Shown in pieces: positions 17,036 through 24,832 of a stretch of DNA of 64,000 nucleotides. Position 1 is the first letter of the stretch, and every line of letters begins with the position of its first letter. The translations under genes and the position numbers were made by a program. The DNA is from Verrucomicrobia bacterium UBA3761 (GTDB lineage: Bacteria; Verrucomicrobiota; Kiritimatiellia; RFP12; UBA1067): contig DFGB01000045.1 in NCBI GenBank assembly GCA_002371135.1, positions 6,373 through 70,372 on the forward strand. The letters are read 5' to 3'. Below the pieces are notes generated by a model. The model saw only the letters and a program-made list of their open reading frames with translations, did no database searches and was not told where the DNA came from.

Positions 17036-17893
17036 TCACACCTCGTAGTTTGTGACGACGTAGTGCGTTGCTTTGGAATGGAATCGATTGCGGATATTTA
17101 CCGCGTAATCCTTTGCGTATTCAAACTTCACGAGGTCGCCATAAAGTTCCTCCGTCAATGGTGTATGACCAATGATCATCAACGCACGACAACGCAATTC
17201 CCGAAAAAGTTTGGCAAGCCGGCGATGCTCGGCCTCGTCAAATCCATTTGCCAGTTCCTGATTGCCATAATCGTTGAAAACACAATCATACGGCGGATCA
17301 AGATACATAAAATCATTCTCTCCCGCCCGCCTGAACGATTCTTCGTAATCTGCGCACAGAATCTCCGTGCGTTGCAGAAGTCGGGAATGTTCGCGTGTGA
17401 CAAGTCTGGTGTTGAAATTCTCGTATCTGCCGAACGGGACATTGAAATGCCCCTGCGCATTGAACCGTATCATACCAGAGTATGACGTCTTGTTAATGAA
17501 AAAATATAGCGCAGCCCGGGAATATTGCGCCGGAGCAATTCCATTGTATTGGTCGCGAAGTCTATAATACAATTCTTCGTTTGCGTTGGGAATCCGATCT
17601 CCCGGATGCATTTTCTTTCTCTCTTTGTAATCCGCCTGATTGCGCACATAAATGGCTTCGATTTCTGCCAACTCTCGCGAAAGTTCATCAAAACGATTTC
17701 GAACATCCCTGTAGAAGTTTATCAAGGGTTCATTTATGTCCCCGATAACCGCATGTTGCGGTGCAAGAGCAAAAAAAGTCGCCCCGCCCCCTACGAAAGG
17801 CTCATAGTACGTTTCATAATTCTGCGGAATAAACCGTTCATACCGAGGAATCTCCTTGGACTTTCCACCACGATATTTGACAAGTGGTTTCAA
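17036..17893 (-). CDS. Dam-type (D12 class) adenine-N6 DNA methyltransferase
   Basis: This 285-residue protein is the modification partner of the AlwI-type endonuclease. Motif I is split as KYRGGKSKE at the N-terminus and EPFVGGGATFF near residue 35, and motif IV DPPY is near residue 195; all are typical of Dam/DpnM. I choose the TTG at 17893 as the start. AAGGAG sits 7 nt upstream, and the protein then begins at KPLVKYRGGK, as Dam-type enzymes do. The frame stays open upstream to 18082 through a signal-peptide-like stub, which is treated separately. A GATC methylase would protect GGATC, since AlwI is blocked by Dam methylation. The specificity is inference. Confidence 0.92.
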   Translation of the reverse strand: MKPLVKYRGGKSKEIPRYERFIPQNYETYYEPFVGGGATFFALAPQHAVIGDINEPLINFYRDVRNRFDELSRELAEIEAIYVRNQADYKERKKMHPGDRIPNANEELYYRLRDQYNGIAPAQYSRAALYFFINKTSYSGMIRFNAQGHFNVPFGRYENFNTRLVTREHSRLLQRTEILCADYEESFRRAGENDFMYLDPPYDCVFNDYGNQELANGFDEAEHRRLAKLFRELRCRALMIIGHTPLTEELYGDLVKFEYAKDYAVNIRNRFHSKATHYVVTNYEV

Positions 17894-18082
17894 GCCGGAT
17901 CTCCTTTCCTTTGCAAGGCCGATACAAGGTGCCGCGGCCATCGCAGCAAGCATCCACCCAACGCGCTGCAAAAACTCCCCGCGCGTGATGCCTTGGCTTC
18001 TTTGGCACGATTTTGCCGACGTTCCCATTTCTTCTGTTCTCAAGCCTTTCATAGCCACGACACGAATGCAATATACAATCAC
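17894..18082 (-). pseudogene. 5' stub of a Tat-exported protein gene, fused in frame to the methylase
   Basis: From an ATG at 18049 (or 18082) the frame reads a hydrophilic stretch, then TRGEFLQRVGWMLAAMAAAP and an A-x-A-like region before running directly into the methylase. This is the shape of a Tat signal (S/T-R-R-x-F-L-x) with the second arginine changed to glycine. A DNA methylase has no use for export. The likely reading is that the restriction-modification cassette inserted just behind the signal peptide of a resident gene and kept its promoter. Whether the stub is still translated is unknown. Confidence 0.6.
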
Positions 18083-18110
18083 AACGCCTATTGCGATTCA
18101 TGCACAACAT

Positions 18111-18139
18111 ATTATACCAAAACTCCCCGGTTTCCTCAA
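18111..18139 (-). promoter_or_regulatory. Sigma70-type promoter of the restriction-modification operon
   Basis: On the minus strand TTGAGG (18134-18139), a 17-nt spacer and a perfect TATAAT (18111-18116) lie just upstream of the Tat-signal stub. Confidence 0.75.
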
Positions 18140-18243
18140 CCGTGAAAGTTGCACATTGCAATTTTCCGTTTCCTCCAAATACCCCATTGACCGGACGATG
18201 AGAATTTGATACAATATGTGCCCGTTGCGGTAAACAAGCAATT

Positions 18244-18319
18244 GGCGAGATAGCTCAGTTGGTAGAGCGCAGGACTCATAAGCCTAAGGTCAAGGGTTCG
18301 ATCCCCTTTCTCGCCACCA
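18244..18319 (+). tRNA. tRNA with CAT anticodon (probably elongator Met)
   Basis: This 76-nt cloverleaf includes an encoded CCA. The acceptor stem pairs GGCGAGA with TCTCGCC. The D-arm is GCTCAGTTGGTAGAGC, the anticodon CAT is at 18277-18279, and the T-arm is GGGTTCGATCCC. The anticodon stem has a mismatch next to the loop. An Ile tRNA modified to read AUA also carries CAT and cannot be excluded by eye. Confidence 0.93.
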
Positions 18320-18334
18320 TTCGATTTACCTCCT

Positions 18335-18361
18335 AGTCCAGGAATTTCCTGGACTTTTTTT
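18335..18361 (+). terminator. Rho-independent terminator of the tRNA
   Basis: AGTCCAGG pairs with CCTGGACT around a short loop and is followed immediately by seven T (18355-18361), 15 nt after the tRNA. Confidence 0.9.
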
Positions 18362-18363
18362 AT

Positions 18364-19518
18364 TTATTCTCCGATTGCGACGCGGATGAAGAGCGTGAAA
18401 GCGCCGGAGGGGAGTTCGCGCGCGACGTCGAACGAGAACGTGCCATCGGCGGAAACGGCGGCGTTGGCGATGCAGTCCTTCGAAAACTCGGCGTCGTCGA
18501 GTTCCGAGAGGGACGTCGCGGTCTTCACCTTGATGTCGGACGCTTTGAACGCGGCGAGCAGCGCATCCGACGCCTCCAGCTCGCACGTCAGATGCACAGT
18601 CGGGGTGGAATTGGCGACCGAAACGGAAACGCCCGTGATTTCCAAGTCCGCTTCTTCCGCCGCAGCGGTTATGACGCGCGTTTTGCCATCGTCTAAAAGC
18701 GTGTTAGCGAGCGATGGGGCGATTGAAACTTTCGTCGACGTCGTGCCTGAGCCGTTGCCTATGGGCGAAGAATCGGAGCCTGCGGTCGCCGTCACCGTCC
18801 CGCCGGTTATTGTCACCGAGTCGCATCTTGCATTAGAGCCGCTCGCGCCGCCTATGCCGGCGGAGTACTTTCCGCCCGTGGCAACAACCGTCCCGCCCGT
18901 TATCAATATGGCGCCGCACTTTGCCAGATTGTAGCCGCCGCCAATGCCACAACCGATCGTCGTCGAAGGCGTTTTTGCCGTCACCGTCCCGCCGTTGATG
19001 GTTATAGTGCCGCAGTCGGCCGGTTTGGCCGGTTTGCTGGAAAGACCACCCCCACCGCCAATTGCCGCGCCGTATGACGTGGATTCCGCTTCGATTATTC
19101 CCCCTTCAATGACGATATTCCCGGCGGAATTGCCTTGGAACGCGCCTATCGCGGCAGAATTGCTCCCGCCTTTGCAAATCAATTTCCCGTTCCCCTTCTC
19201 CCCGCCTTTTATTGTGAGAGTGCGATTCGCGGCGATGAATATCGCCGGTGTATTCTTAGCGGTAATCGTGTTGACGGTGTCGTCGGCGATTATGAGCTCG
19301 GCGTCGCTCTCAAAATGCAGACCGCCTGAAGTTGTGCTTGATGTCGTCAGCGTCACGTTATCAAGGGTGATGACGCTTTTATCTGTATATTTCGTTGCAT
19401 AAATCGTGCCACTGAGCGTATCCTCCGTCGCAAACGCGGCCAGAGCGCCGAATGCGAATGCAAAAAACGCGCAGCCGTGACGCAGCGCGCGGATGAATGA
19501 ATGCAATTGGACTTTCAT
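18364..19518 (-). CDS. Secreted beta-helix repeat protein (TINGGTVTA repeats)
   Basis: This 384-residue exported protein starts at the ATG at 19518, giving a signal peptide that ends around FAFGALAAFA. Upstream in-frame sequence is derived from the composite repeat and is not used. Residues ~60-270 contain at least five parallel-beta-helix turns of the form ITINGGTVTA / ITGGTVVATGG separated by glycine-rich AAIGGGGG / AGIGGASG loops. The pattern is common in gut-bacterial surface proteins of unknown ligand. The last ~100 residues are a different, less repetitive beta domain ending VAIGE. No anchor or sorting signal is visible. Confidence 0.85.
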   Translation of the reverse strand: MKVQLHSFIRALRHGCAFFAFAFGALAAFATEDTLSGTIYATKYTDKSVITLDNVTLTTSSTTSGGLHFESDAELIIADDTVNTITAKNTPAIFIAANRTLTIKGGEKGNGKLICKGGSNSAAIGAFQGNSAGNIVIEGGIIEAESTSYGAAIGGGGGLSSKPAKPADCGTITINGGTVTAKTPSTTIGCGIGGGYNLAKCGAILITGGTVVATGGKYSAGIGGASGSNARCDSVTITGGTVTATAGSDSSPIGNGSGTTSTKVSIAPSLANTLLDDGKTRVITAAAEEADLEITGVSVSVANSTPTVHLTCELEASDALLAAFKASDIKVKTATSLSELDDAEFSKDCIANAAVSADGTFSFDVARELPSGAFTLFIRVAIGE

Positions 19519-19580
19519 GCGCGGTATTTTACCATATTTCATTCCGGCTGGCAAGCGAGAGGCCCAAAAATTTACGCCAG

Positions 19581-19975
19581 CGCCAAGGAATATCCCCCAG
19601 CCGAAGGCTGTCCCAAGAAGCGGATGCCCTAGCGCCAAGGAGGCGCGGCTTTAGCCGCGCTAGTCGAGCGAGGGGGGTGCGCGGGAGGGCCGCGCTTCAG
19701 CGCGGCCGAGTTATGGTGCGGCTTGAGCGCCAAGGAATATCCCCCAGCCGAAGGCTGTCCGCGAAGCGGATGCCCTAGCAGGGGTGCGCGGCTTCAGCCG
19801 CGCATAGACGAACGAAGGGGGGTGCGCGGCTAAAGCCGCGCCTCCTTGGCGCAGACGAAGGTCGAGACTGGCGCAGACGAAGGTCGAGACTGGCGCAAGC
19901 GAAGGCCTCGCTTGGGCGAGAGTTTCAAGTTGCTTCGGGGGCACTCGCCAAACGGTCCGGGAGGGGTGTTTCGCC
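19581..19975. repeat. Composite palindromic repeat, copy 3 (long form with 22-nt tandem array)
   Basis: This element fills most of the gap 19519-20024, which has no gene. It contains the CGCCAAGGAATATCCCCC core twice (19581 and 19728), several GCGCGGCTNNAGCCGCGC palindromes and the closing partner CGCGCC TCCTTGGCG. An array of three 22-nt units follows, each starting GGCGCA (19848-19869, 19870-19891, 19892-19913); the first two are identical. A tail (AAGTTGCTTCGGGGGC, then CGGTCCGGGAGGGG) matches the tail of copy 4. The 83-bp stretch 19721-19803 is almost identical to 54961-55043. Confidence 0.85.
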
Positions 19976-20024
19976 CCCTTTACGGGGATTGCGCGGCGGA
20001 GGGTGGATTTAGTAGCATATTGGC

Positions 20025-20597
20025 ATGAAAATGACATTTATCGCGGCAATATTCCTCGCAGCGGCATCCGGGCTCGCCCAAGGCGCCAAGAACGGCGAAA
20101 TCTGGCCGGACGCGGTGACGTGGTGCCGCAAGAACGGAGTTCCGGACATCATCCTCTGCGACGTTCTGATGCCGAAGGAAGACGGCTTCACGGTCCTTGA
20201 AAACCTAAAGAAGGAATTCGACGGCGTGAAGCTCATCTTCCTCTCCGGCATGCCGCGCAAAGGCGACGAGGCGCGCGCCCGCCAGATGGGCGCCTGCGGC
20301 TACATGCCGAAGAGCGCCGACACGAACACCCTCGCCGACATGATCGCCAAGGTCGCCGAGGGCCTCGTCGATTTCGCGACGGAATCCTACACGAACGAGA
20401 AATCGCCCTTCTCCCCCAAGGAGCGCGAAACCCTGAAGTATCTCGCGCTCGGCAAGACGCGCGAAGAGATTTCGATTATCATGGGATGCGGCATAGAAAC
20501 GACGAAGACGCGCGTGACGGAAATCCGCCGCAAGCTCGACGCCGCCAACACCACCGCCGCCATCGCCCGCGCCTACGAACTCGGGTATCTGACGTAA
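20025..20597 (+). CDS. LuxR-type response-regulator-like protein with a replaced N-terminus
   Basis: This 190-residue protein has the second half of a receiver domain, with phospho-acceptor Asp46 (IILCDVLMPKEDG), Ser74 and Lys96 (MPKSAD), and an intact LuxR-type helix-turn-helix (residues ~125-188, FSPKERETLKYLALGKTREE). The first strand of the receiver with its acidic Asp-Asp pocket is missing. In its place stands a signal-peptide-like MKMTFIAAIFLAAASGLAQG. Phosphorylation chemistry should therefore be impaired. It may act as a constitutive DNA-binding protein or be a decaying fusion. It starts right after the long composite repeat copy, where a rearrangement is plausible. No histidine kinase is adjacent. 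Confidence 0.75.
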   Translation: MKMTFIAAIFLAAASGLAQGAKNGEIWPDAVTWCRKNGVPDIILCDVLMPKEDGFTVLENLKKEFDGVKLIFLSGMPRKGDEARARQMGACGYMPKSADTNTLADMIAKVAEGLVDFATESYTNEKSPFSPKERETLKYLALGKTREEISIIMGCGIETTKTRVTEIRRKLDAANTTAAIARAYELGYLT

Positions 20598-20628
20598 GGA
20601 ACCGTTGAAAAATAAAGTCTACTTTTCA

Positions 20629-20765
20629 AGCTTTCCATTTTTTATCGCAGAGACCCGAGAGGCGCAGAGTACGCAGAGAGAAAATTTTTTCGATTGTTTG
20701 ATTGTTTTAAGCCTCTGCGTACTCGGCGTCTCGGCGTCTCTGCGATAAAAAATGAAAGGCTTGAA
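20629..20765. repeat. Inverted word-hairpin (CTCTGCG word)
   Basis: The left arm 20629-20678 (CTTTCCATTTTTTATCGCAG then GAGACCCGAGAGGCGCAGAG) pairs with the right arm 20710-20765 (GCCTCTGCGTACTCGGCGTC then TCGGCGTCTCTGCG, ATAAAAAATGAAAGG). About 50 imperfect pairs flank a T-rich loop. It lies between the response-regulator-like gene and the ilvC promoter. Confidence 0.75.
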
Positions 20766-20995
20766 GCAATCGAAAATTCTCTTTGTTCCTGCCGAGGAAA
20801 CCATTTTATCTATCTACAGTGCCTAAGCCCCGCACAGCGCCCAGAGCAAAATCATTTGCGTTTCCTGACTTCGCGCGCCAGAGCGGACGAAAGCGCGAGA
20901 AAAACTTGCACGCACTCTACGCTTTGCGAATGCAAAATGCCGGCTGTTTTGAATTTCCGCAAATGGCCGGCACCGGCGCGAAGCGCGAAGCGCTA

Positions 20996-21025
20996 TTGAC
21001 CCGGCGCGAGGCAAAATGGTATAAT
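20996..21025 (+). promoter_or_regulatory. Sigma70-type promoter of ilvC
   Basis: TTGACC (20996-21001), an 18-nt spacer and a perfect TATAAT (21020-21025) lie 38 nt before the ilvC start. The rest of the gap 20598-21063 holds the word-hairpin and no recognisable gene. Confidence 0.85.
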
Positions 21026-21063
21026 ATGCGACAAACGGAACAAACCCCGTAGAAAGAAGCAAA

Positions 21064-22173
21064 ATGAAGATCAAGTTCGGAAAAACCGTCGAAAACATCG
21101 TCACCCGCCAGGAGTTCCCGCTCGAAAAGGCGCAGGAAGTCCTCAAGGGCAAAACAATCGCCGTACTCGGCTACGGCATCCAGGGTCCCGGGCAGGCGCT
21201 GAACATGCGCGACAACGGGATCAATGTGATCGTCGGTCAGCGCAAGAACACGAAGGCGAATTCCAGCTGGAACCGCGCCATCAAGGATGGCTGGGTGGAA
21301 GGCGAGACTCTCTTCTCGCTCGAAGAGGCCGCCGAAAAAGGCGACATCATCATGATGCTCGTCTCGGACGGTTCGGTGGGGCAGGTCTGGAAGAAGATCG
21401 AAAAGTTCGTCACGCCCGGCAAGTATCTCTATTTCTCGCACGGCTTCGGCTACGTCTACAACAAGCTCACCGGCATCAAGCCGGCGAAGGGCGTCGGCGT
21501 CGTGATGGTCGCGCCGAAGGGATCGGGCACGTCGGTACGCCGCAACTTCCTCTCGGGAGCCGGCATCAACTCCTCCTACGCTTTCGAGCCGAACGGCATG
21601 AAGAAGAAAACCGTCGAGGACGTGACAAAGGCGATCGGCATCGCGGTGGGCTCTGGCTACCTCTTCCCGACCACGTTCGAGAATGAAGTGACGAGCGACC
21701 TCGTGGGCGAGCGCGGCATTCTGATGGGAGCGCTCGCGGGCGTGATGGAGGCGCAGTTCTACACTCTGCGCGCAAACGGCCACAGCCCTTCAGAGGCGTT
21801 CAACGAAACCTGCGAAGAGCTCACGCAGTCGCTCATCCGCCTCGTCGACGAAAACGGCATGGACTGGATGTATTCGAACTGCTCGCAGACGGCGCAGCAC
21901 GGCGCGCTCAAGTGGCGTCCGCTCTTCCGCAAGGCGACGGAGCCCGTCTTCAAGAAGCTCTACGCGAGCGTGAAGTCGATGAAGGAAGCCAAGGAAGTCA
22001 TCAAGGACACCGGCTGCGCGGACTACAAGGAGCGCATGGCCGCGAAGCTCCAGGACATGCACGACTCGGAAATGTGGCTCACGGGCGCCGCGGTGCGTTC
22101 GCTCCGTCCGCACGAAGAGGCCAAGGGCGGCGTCGGTTCCGCCGGCTGGGGCGGCCGCAAGGTCACCAAGTAA
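21064..22173 (+). CDS. ilvC: Ketol-acid reductoisomerase
   Basis: This 369-residue NADPH-dependent enzyme isomerises and reduces acetolactate in valine, leucine and isoleucine synthesis. The Rossmann motif is VLGYGIQGPGQALNMRDNG near residues 33-52. Metal-site blocks are intact (LVGERGILMGALAGVMEAQF with the conserved Asp-Leu just before it, and HSPSEAFNETCEELTQSL). The sequence resembles the Bacteroidetes-type branch (NGMDWMYSNCSQTAQHGALKW). It stands alone: ilvB/N, ilvD and leu genes are not in the window. It has its own strong promoter; the ribosome binding site (AGAAAGAAG) is weak. Confidence 0.96.
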   Translation: MKIKFGKTVENIVTRQEFPLEKAQEVLKGKTIAVLGYGIQGPGQALNMRDNGINVIVGQRKNTKANSSWNRAIKDGWVEGETLFSLEEAAEKGDIIMMLVSDGSVGQVWKKIEKFVTPGKYLYFSHGFGYVYNKLTGIKPAKGVGVVMVAPKGSGTSVRRNFLSGAGINSSYAFEPNGMKKKTVEDVTKAIGIAVGSGYLFPTTFENEVTSDLVGERGILMGALAGVMEAQFYTLRANGHSPSEAFNETCEELTQSLIRLVDENGMDWMYSNCSQTAQHGALKWRPLFRKATEPVFKKLYASVKSMKEAKEVIKDTGCADYKERMAAKLQDMHDSEMWLTGAAVRSLRPHEEAKGGVGSAGWGGRKVTK

Positions 22174-22179
22174 AAGACA

Positions 22180-22277
22180 TTTAGCATTGCATTTTGCCAT
22201 TTAGGGACCGATCCCGTCGCACCGGTACAAATGAAACAATGGACAAATGGCAAAATGCAATGCCAAATGCCAAATGC
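22180..22277. repeat. Inverted word-hairpin (TGCCAAATG word)
   Basis: ATTTAGCATTGCATTTTGCC (22180-22199) pairs with TGGCAAAATGCAATGCCAAA in 22247-22266. The right arm continues with more copies of GCCAAAT and runs into the first codons of the next open frame. The arm starts 6 nt after the ilvC stop. The same word recurs in opposite orientation at 23508-23527 and again at 24796-24826. Confidence 0.75.
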
Positions 22278-22315
22278 AAAATATAAAATGCAACGGGGAA
22301 ATGGAGAACGGTGAA

Positions 22316-23494
22316 ATGCCAAATGCCAGGTTTTCCATTCTTTTCATTTTCCTCTTTTCGCTTCTGACGCTTGAAGCGGCGCCAACGATCCGCCTCGTCT
22401 ACGGCAAGAGCTGGAGCGAGGCGGGGCGCCGCGTCAAGAAGACGCTTGAATCGGCGGCGTTCAAATCGGCCGCCAAGGGCCGCTACCTCGTCGAATGCGT
22501 AGACGAGAGCGGCGACAAGCCGTCGCCGAAGAATCTCGGCTCGATAAAGCTCCCGGCGATTTTCGTGATATCGGAACAGGGGAATTGTTTTTTTGTAAAG
22601 GAAAACATGCCGGCCGGCGTGGAAGCCGCGCAGATACTCGCGGCCGTGGAGCGCGTGAACAAAGTCCGGCTCGCGGCGGAAAAGGCCGGCTTCGACACGG
22701 CGGACAAGTGCGGCGCGTTCCTCGAGCGCATGGAGAAATTCGTCGGCGGGCCGCAGCGCGTAATTTCGAAGGGCTACTACCCAGACATCTTCGACAAGCT
22801 CGTGCGGCTCGACCCGGGCGACTCCACAGGCTGGCAGCGCCACTTTACAATGGGCGACGGCATCGACATCGTAATCAAGGCCAACGAATACCGCGAGAAA
22901 GGCGACTTCTCCGGCGGAGAAGCGTTCCTCGCCGAAGAATTCAAAAAGCCGCGCAGGCACCTCACAAAAGAGCAGACCCAGGCGCTGTTGATGGCGAAAT
23001 TCGCCCTCTACCGCGAAAACGAATCCAAGCGCGACGAACTCGTCGGATTCCTCAGGCGAGTCGCGGAAGTGGGCGAGGACACGCTCTGGGGCACGAGCGC
23101 CGTCGGCTGGCTGAACATAATGAAAGAGCCTCCGCTCTCCACATACTGGGGCTGGCGCAAAGGCGACTTCAAAGGCCCGAAATTCTCGGTTCCCGTGAAG
23201 TTCGGCGCTTCGAGCAGTTTCCCGCGCCAGGGCAGATACACGATTTCGTTCACGAAAACCTCCGGCGTCAATTTCAAAATCGAATCGATTGCGATAATGG
23301 CCGGCAAGGAAGAGGCGGCCGTTCTCAAAAATCCAATCTGCCAAGGCGACACGACCTCGTTCGATTTCGACATGAAGAGGGCATGGCGAGGCAAGATCAC
23401 CGCCATCGTCGTCAATGGCGTCTCGGATCCCGACGGCAACTCCACAGGGCGTATCGACGTGAAGCGCCACATATTGAAAGCGCGCAAGAGCTAG
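22316..23494 (+). CDS. Secreted protein of unknown function
   Basis: This ~392-residue exported protein is unrecognised. I start it at the ATG at 22316, which gives MPNARFSILFIFLFSLLTLE as signal peptide with GGAG 9 nt upstream. The open frame extends to 22247 but that part is encoded by the word-repeat arm. Residues ~25-105 look like a thioredoxin-like fold (IRLVYGKSWSEAG, LPAIFVISEQGNCFFV) without a CxxC pair. The rest is mixed alpha/beta with an amphipathic helical middle and a beta-rich C-terminal third (FSVPVKFGASSSFP, YTISFTKTSGVNF). It is alone between ilvC and a Fic gene. Confidence 0.75.
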   Translation: MPNARFSILFIFLFSLLTLEAAPTIRLVYGKSWSEAGRRVKKTLESAAFKSAAKGRYLVECVDESGDKPSPKNLGSIKLPAIFVISEQGNCFFVKENMPAGVEAAQILAAVERVNKVRLAAEKAGFDTADKCGAFLERMEKFVGGPQRVISKGYYPDIFDKLVRLDPGDSTGWQRHFTMGDGIDIVIKANEYREKGDFSGGEAFLAEEFKKPRRHLTKEQTQALLMAKFALYRENESKRDELVGFLRRVAEVGEDTLWGTSAVGWLNIMKEPPLSTYWGWRKGDFKGPKFSVPVKFGASSSFPRQGRYTISFTKTSGVNFKIESIAIMAGKEEAAVLKNPICQGDTTSFDFDMKRAWRGKITAIVVNGVSDPDGNSTGRIDVKRHILKARKS

Positions 23495-23507
23495 CATGGA
23501 GATGGTT

Positions 23508-23527
23508 GGCATTTGGCATTGCATTGG
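23508..23527. repeat. Word copy, inverted relative to 22255-22276
   Basis: TTGGCATTTGGCATTGCATT lies 14 nt after the stop of the secreted unknown. It is complementary to the repeat just before that gene and to the one at 24796-24826, so each of the two neighbouring genes is bracketed by inverted copies. Confidence 0.65.
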
Positions 23528-23754
23528 GTGCCAGGTGGCATAAAAAAAATCGGCTCTTCGCACATTTTGGCGGATGCCATGAAGAACAAGCTTGAAGAGA
23601 TGAAGCGGGCTATGAGGCGTGGGAATGAGGGATGAGAATGGAGTGTATGGCAGGCTCGGCAGTTTATGCCGACGGAAATCTACTTTATTTTACGGACGAT
23701 AAACTTCCTTTTGCGGGAGGATAAATTTCCGCAGAACATGAAGGAGGGATGTCG

Positions 23755-24750
23755 ATGAACTTTATTACCATAGAAGAGATAGCCGCAAAATGGGGCATAA
23801 CGCCCCGCCAAGCGCGTTCGTATTGCGCCGGCAATCGCATCCCTGGGGCTATCTTGGAACACGGAGAATGGCGGATACCGGCCGATGCCGGCAAACCGGA
23901 ACGCAAGCGGCGCCGGACTTTCCCCACGACCATCCTCGGAGTTCTGGAGGCAGAACGAAGTTCGCGTATTTCCGGCGGACTCTATCATCGTCTCCAGATT
24001 GACCTCGCCTACAACTCAAACCATATCGAGGGAAGCCGTCTTACACACGAGCAGACACGGTGGATCTTCGAGACGAAGACAATAGGCGAAATGGCTTCGG
24101 ACATCCCCGTGGATGACATAATCGAGACGGTCAACCATTTCCGCGCCGTCGACAAGGTTATCATGACTGCCACTTCCGCATTGACCGAAGGATACATCAA
24201 AAGGCTTCATGAAATACTCAAAAGCGGCACCTCCGACAGCCGGAAGGACTGGTTTGCCGTCGGAGAATACAAACGGCTGGACAATGTAGTCGGCGAAATG
24301 GAGACATGCCCCGCCAAGGACGTACACCATGAGATGGCGAAACTGCTTGCGTGGTGGAAACCGGTCGAAAAAACGTTCGAGAACCTGCTGGATCTTCACG
24401 TCCGGTTCGAGCAGATTCATCCGTTTCAAGATGGCAACGGACGCGTCGGGAGGCTTGTCCTTCTCAAGGAATGCCTGAAATACAACATCACGCCGTTTGT
24501 AATCGCGGAGAATTTCAAACAGTTCTACTATCTCGGGCTTCAGGACTGGCGGCAAGGGCGTCACACGCGGCTCATGGACACTTGCCGCACTGGACAGGAC
24601 GTGTTCATCCTTGGATTGCGACAGTTTGGGCATGTGAAGCTTGCGGAAAAAGCCGAGGCCGGTCAAAAGGTCCCGGAAAGACGGAGTGACAGGAAGCAGG
24701 AAAGTGTTTTGATGGAAACAACATTGACAACAGACACTGCCATGCAATAG
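23755..24750 (+). CDS. Fic-family AMP-transferase with N-terminal helix-turn-helix
   Basis: This 331-residue Fic protein is expected to transfer AMP (or another nucleotide group) to a target hydroxyl. The active-site motif HPFQDGNGRVGR (222-233) is complete. The inhibitory helix S88-N-H-I-E92-G93 lies upstream in the same chain, making it a class II self-inhibited Fic. Residues 1-45 are an excisionase/MerR-like helix-turn-helix (ITIEEIAAKWGITPRQARSYC), suggesting DNA binding or autoregulation. I prefer the ATG at 23755 because AAGGAGG lies 7 nt before it; an ATG 6 nt earlier is too close to that site. The gene is less GC-rich than its neighbours. Confidence 0.92.
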   Translation: MNFITIEEIAAKWGITPRQARSYCAGNRIPGAILEHGEWRIPADAGKPERKRRRTFPTTILGVLEAERSSRISGGLYHRLQIDLAYNSNHIEGSRLTHEQTRWIFETKTIGEMASDIPVDDIIETVNHFRAVDKVIMTATSALTEGYIKRLHEILKSGTSDSRKDWFAVGEYKRLDNVVGEMETCPAKDVHHEMAKLLAWWKPVEKTFENLLDLHVRFEQIHPFQDGNGRVGRLVLLKECLKYNITPFVIAENFKQFYYLGLQDWRQGRHTRLMDTCRTGQDVFILGLRQFGHVKLAEKAEAGQKVPERRSDRKQESVLMETTLTTDTAMQ

Positions 24751-24795
24751 TTTTTCAACACAGAGGCACAGAGTTTATCGATTTTATGCCATTGA

Positions 24796-24826
24796 AATGA
24801 TGCAATGCCAAATGCTAAATGCCAAA
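24796..24826. repeat. Word copy (TGCCAAATG) between the Fic and antiporter genes
   Basis: TGATGCAATGCCAAATGCTA followed by AATGCCAAAT fills the gap before the antiporter start. It is the same word as at 22255-22276 and the inverse of 23508-23527. Confidence 0.65.
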
Positions 24827-24832
24827 TAACCG

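Noticed and set aside
17894..18082. Genuine exported methylase
   Set aside because: An adenine methylase acts on cytoplasmic DNA; the twin-arginine motif is broken and an internal TTG with a good ribosome binding site explains the protein.
19848..19913. CRISPR array
   Set aside because: The 22-nt units are contiguous with no separate repeat and spacer, only three in number, and no cas gene is near.
20766..21063. Attenuator or riboswitch in front of ilvC
   Set aside because: The promoter lies only 38 nt before the start, leaving a leader too short for a branched-chain attenuator; a tiny ATG frame there encodes no run of Val, Leu or Ile.
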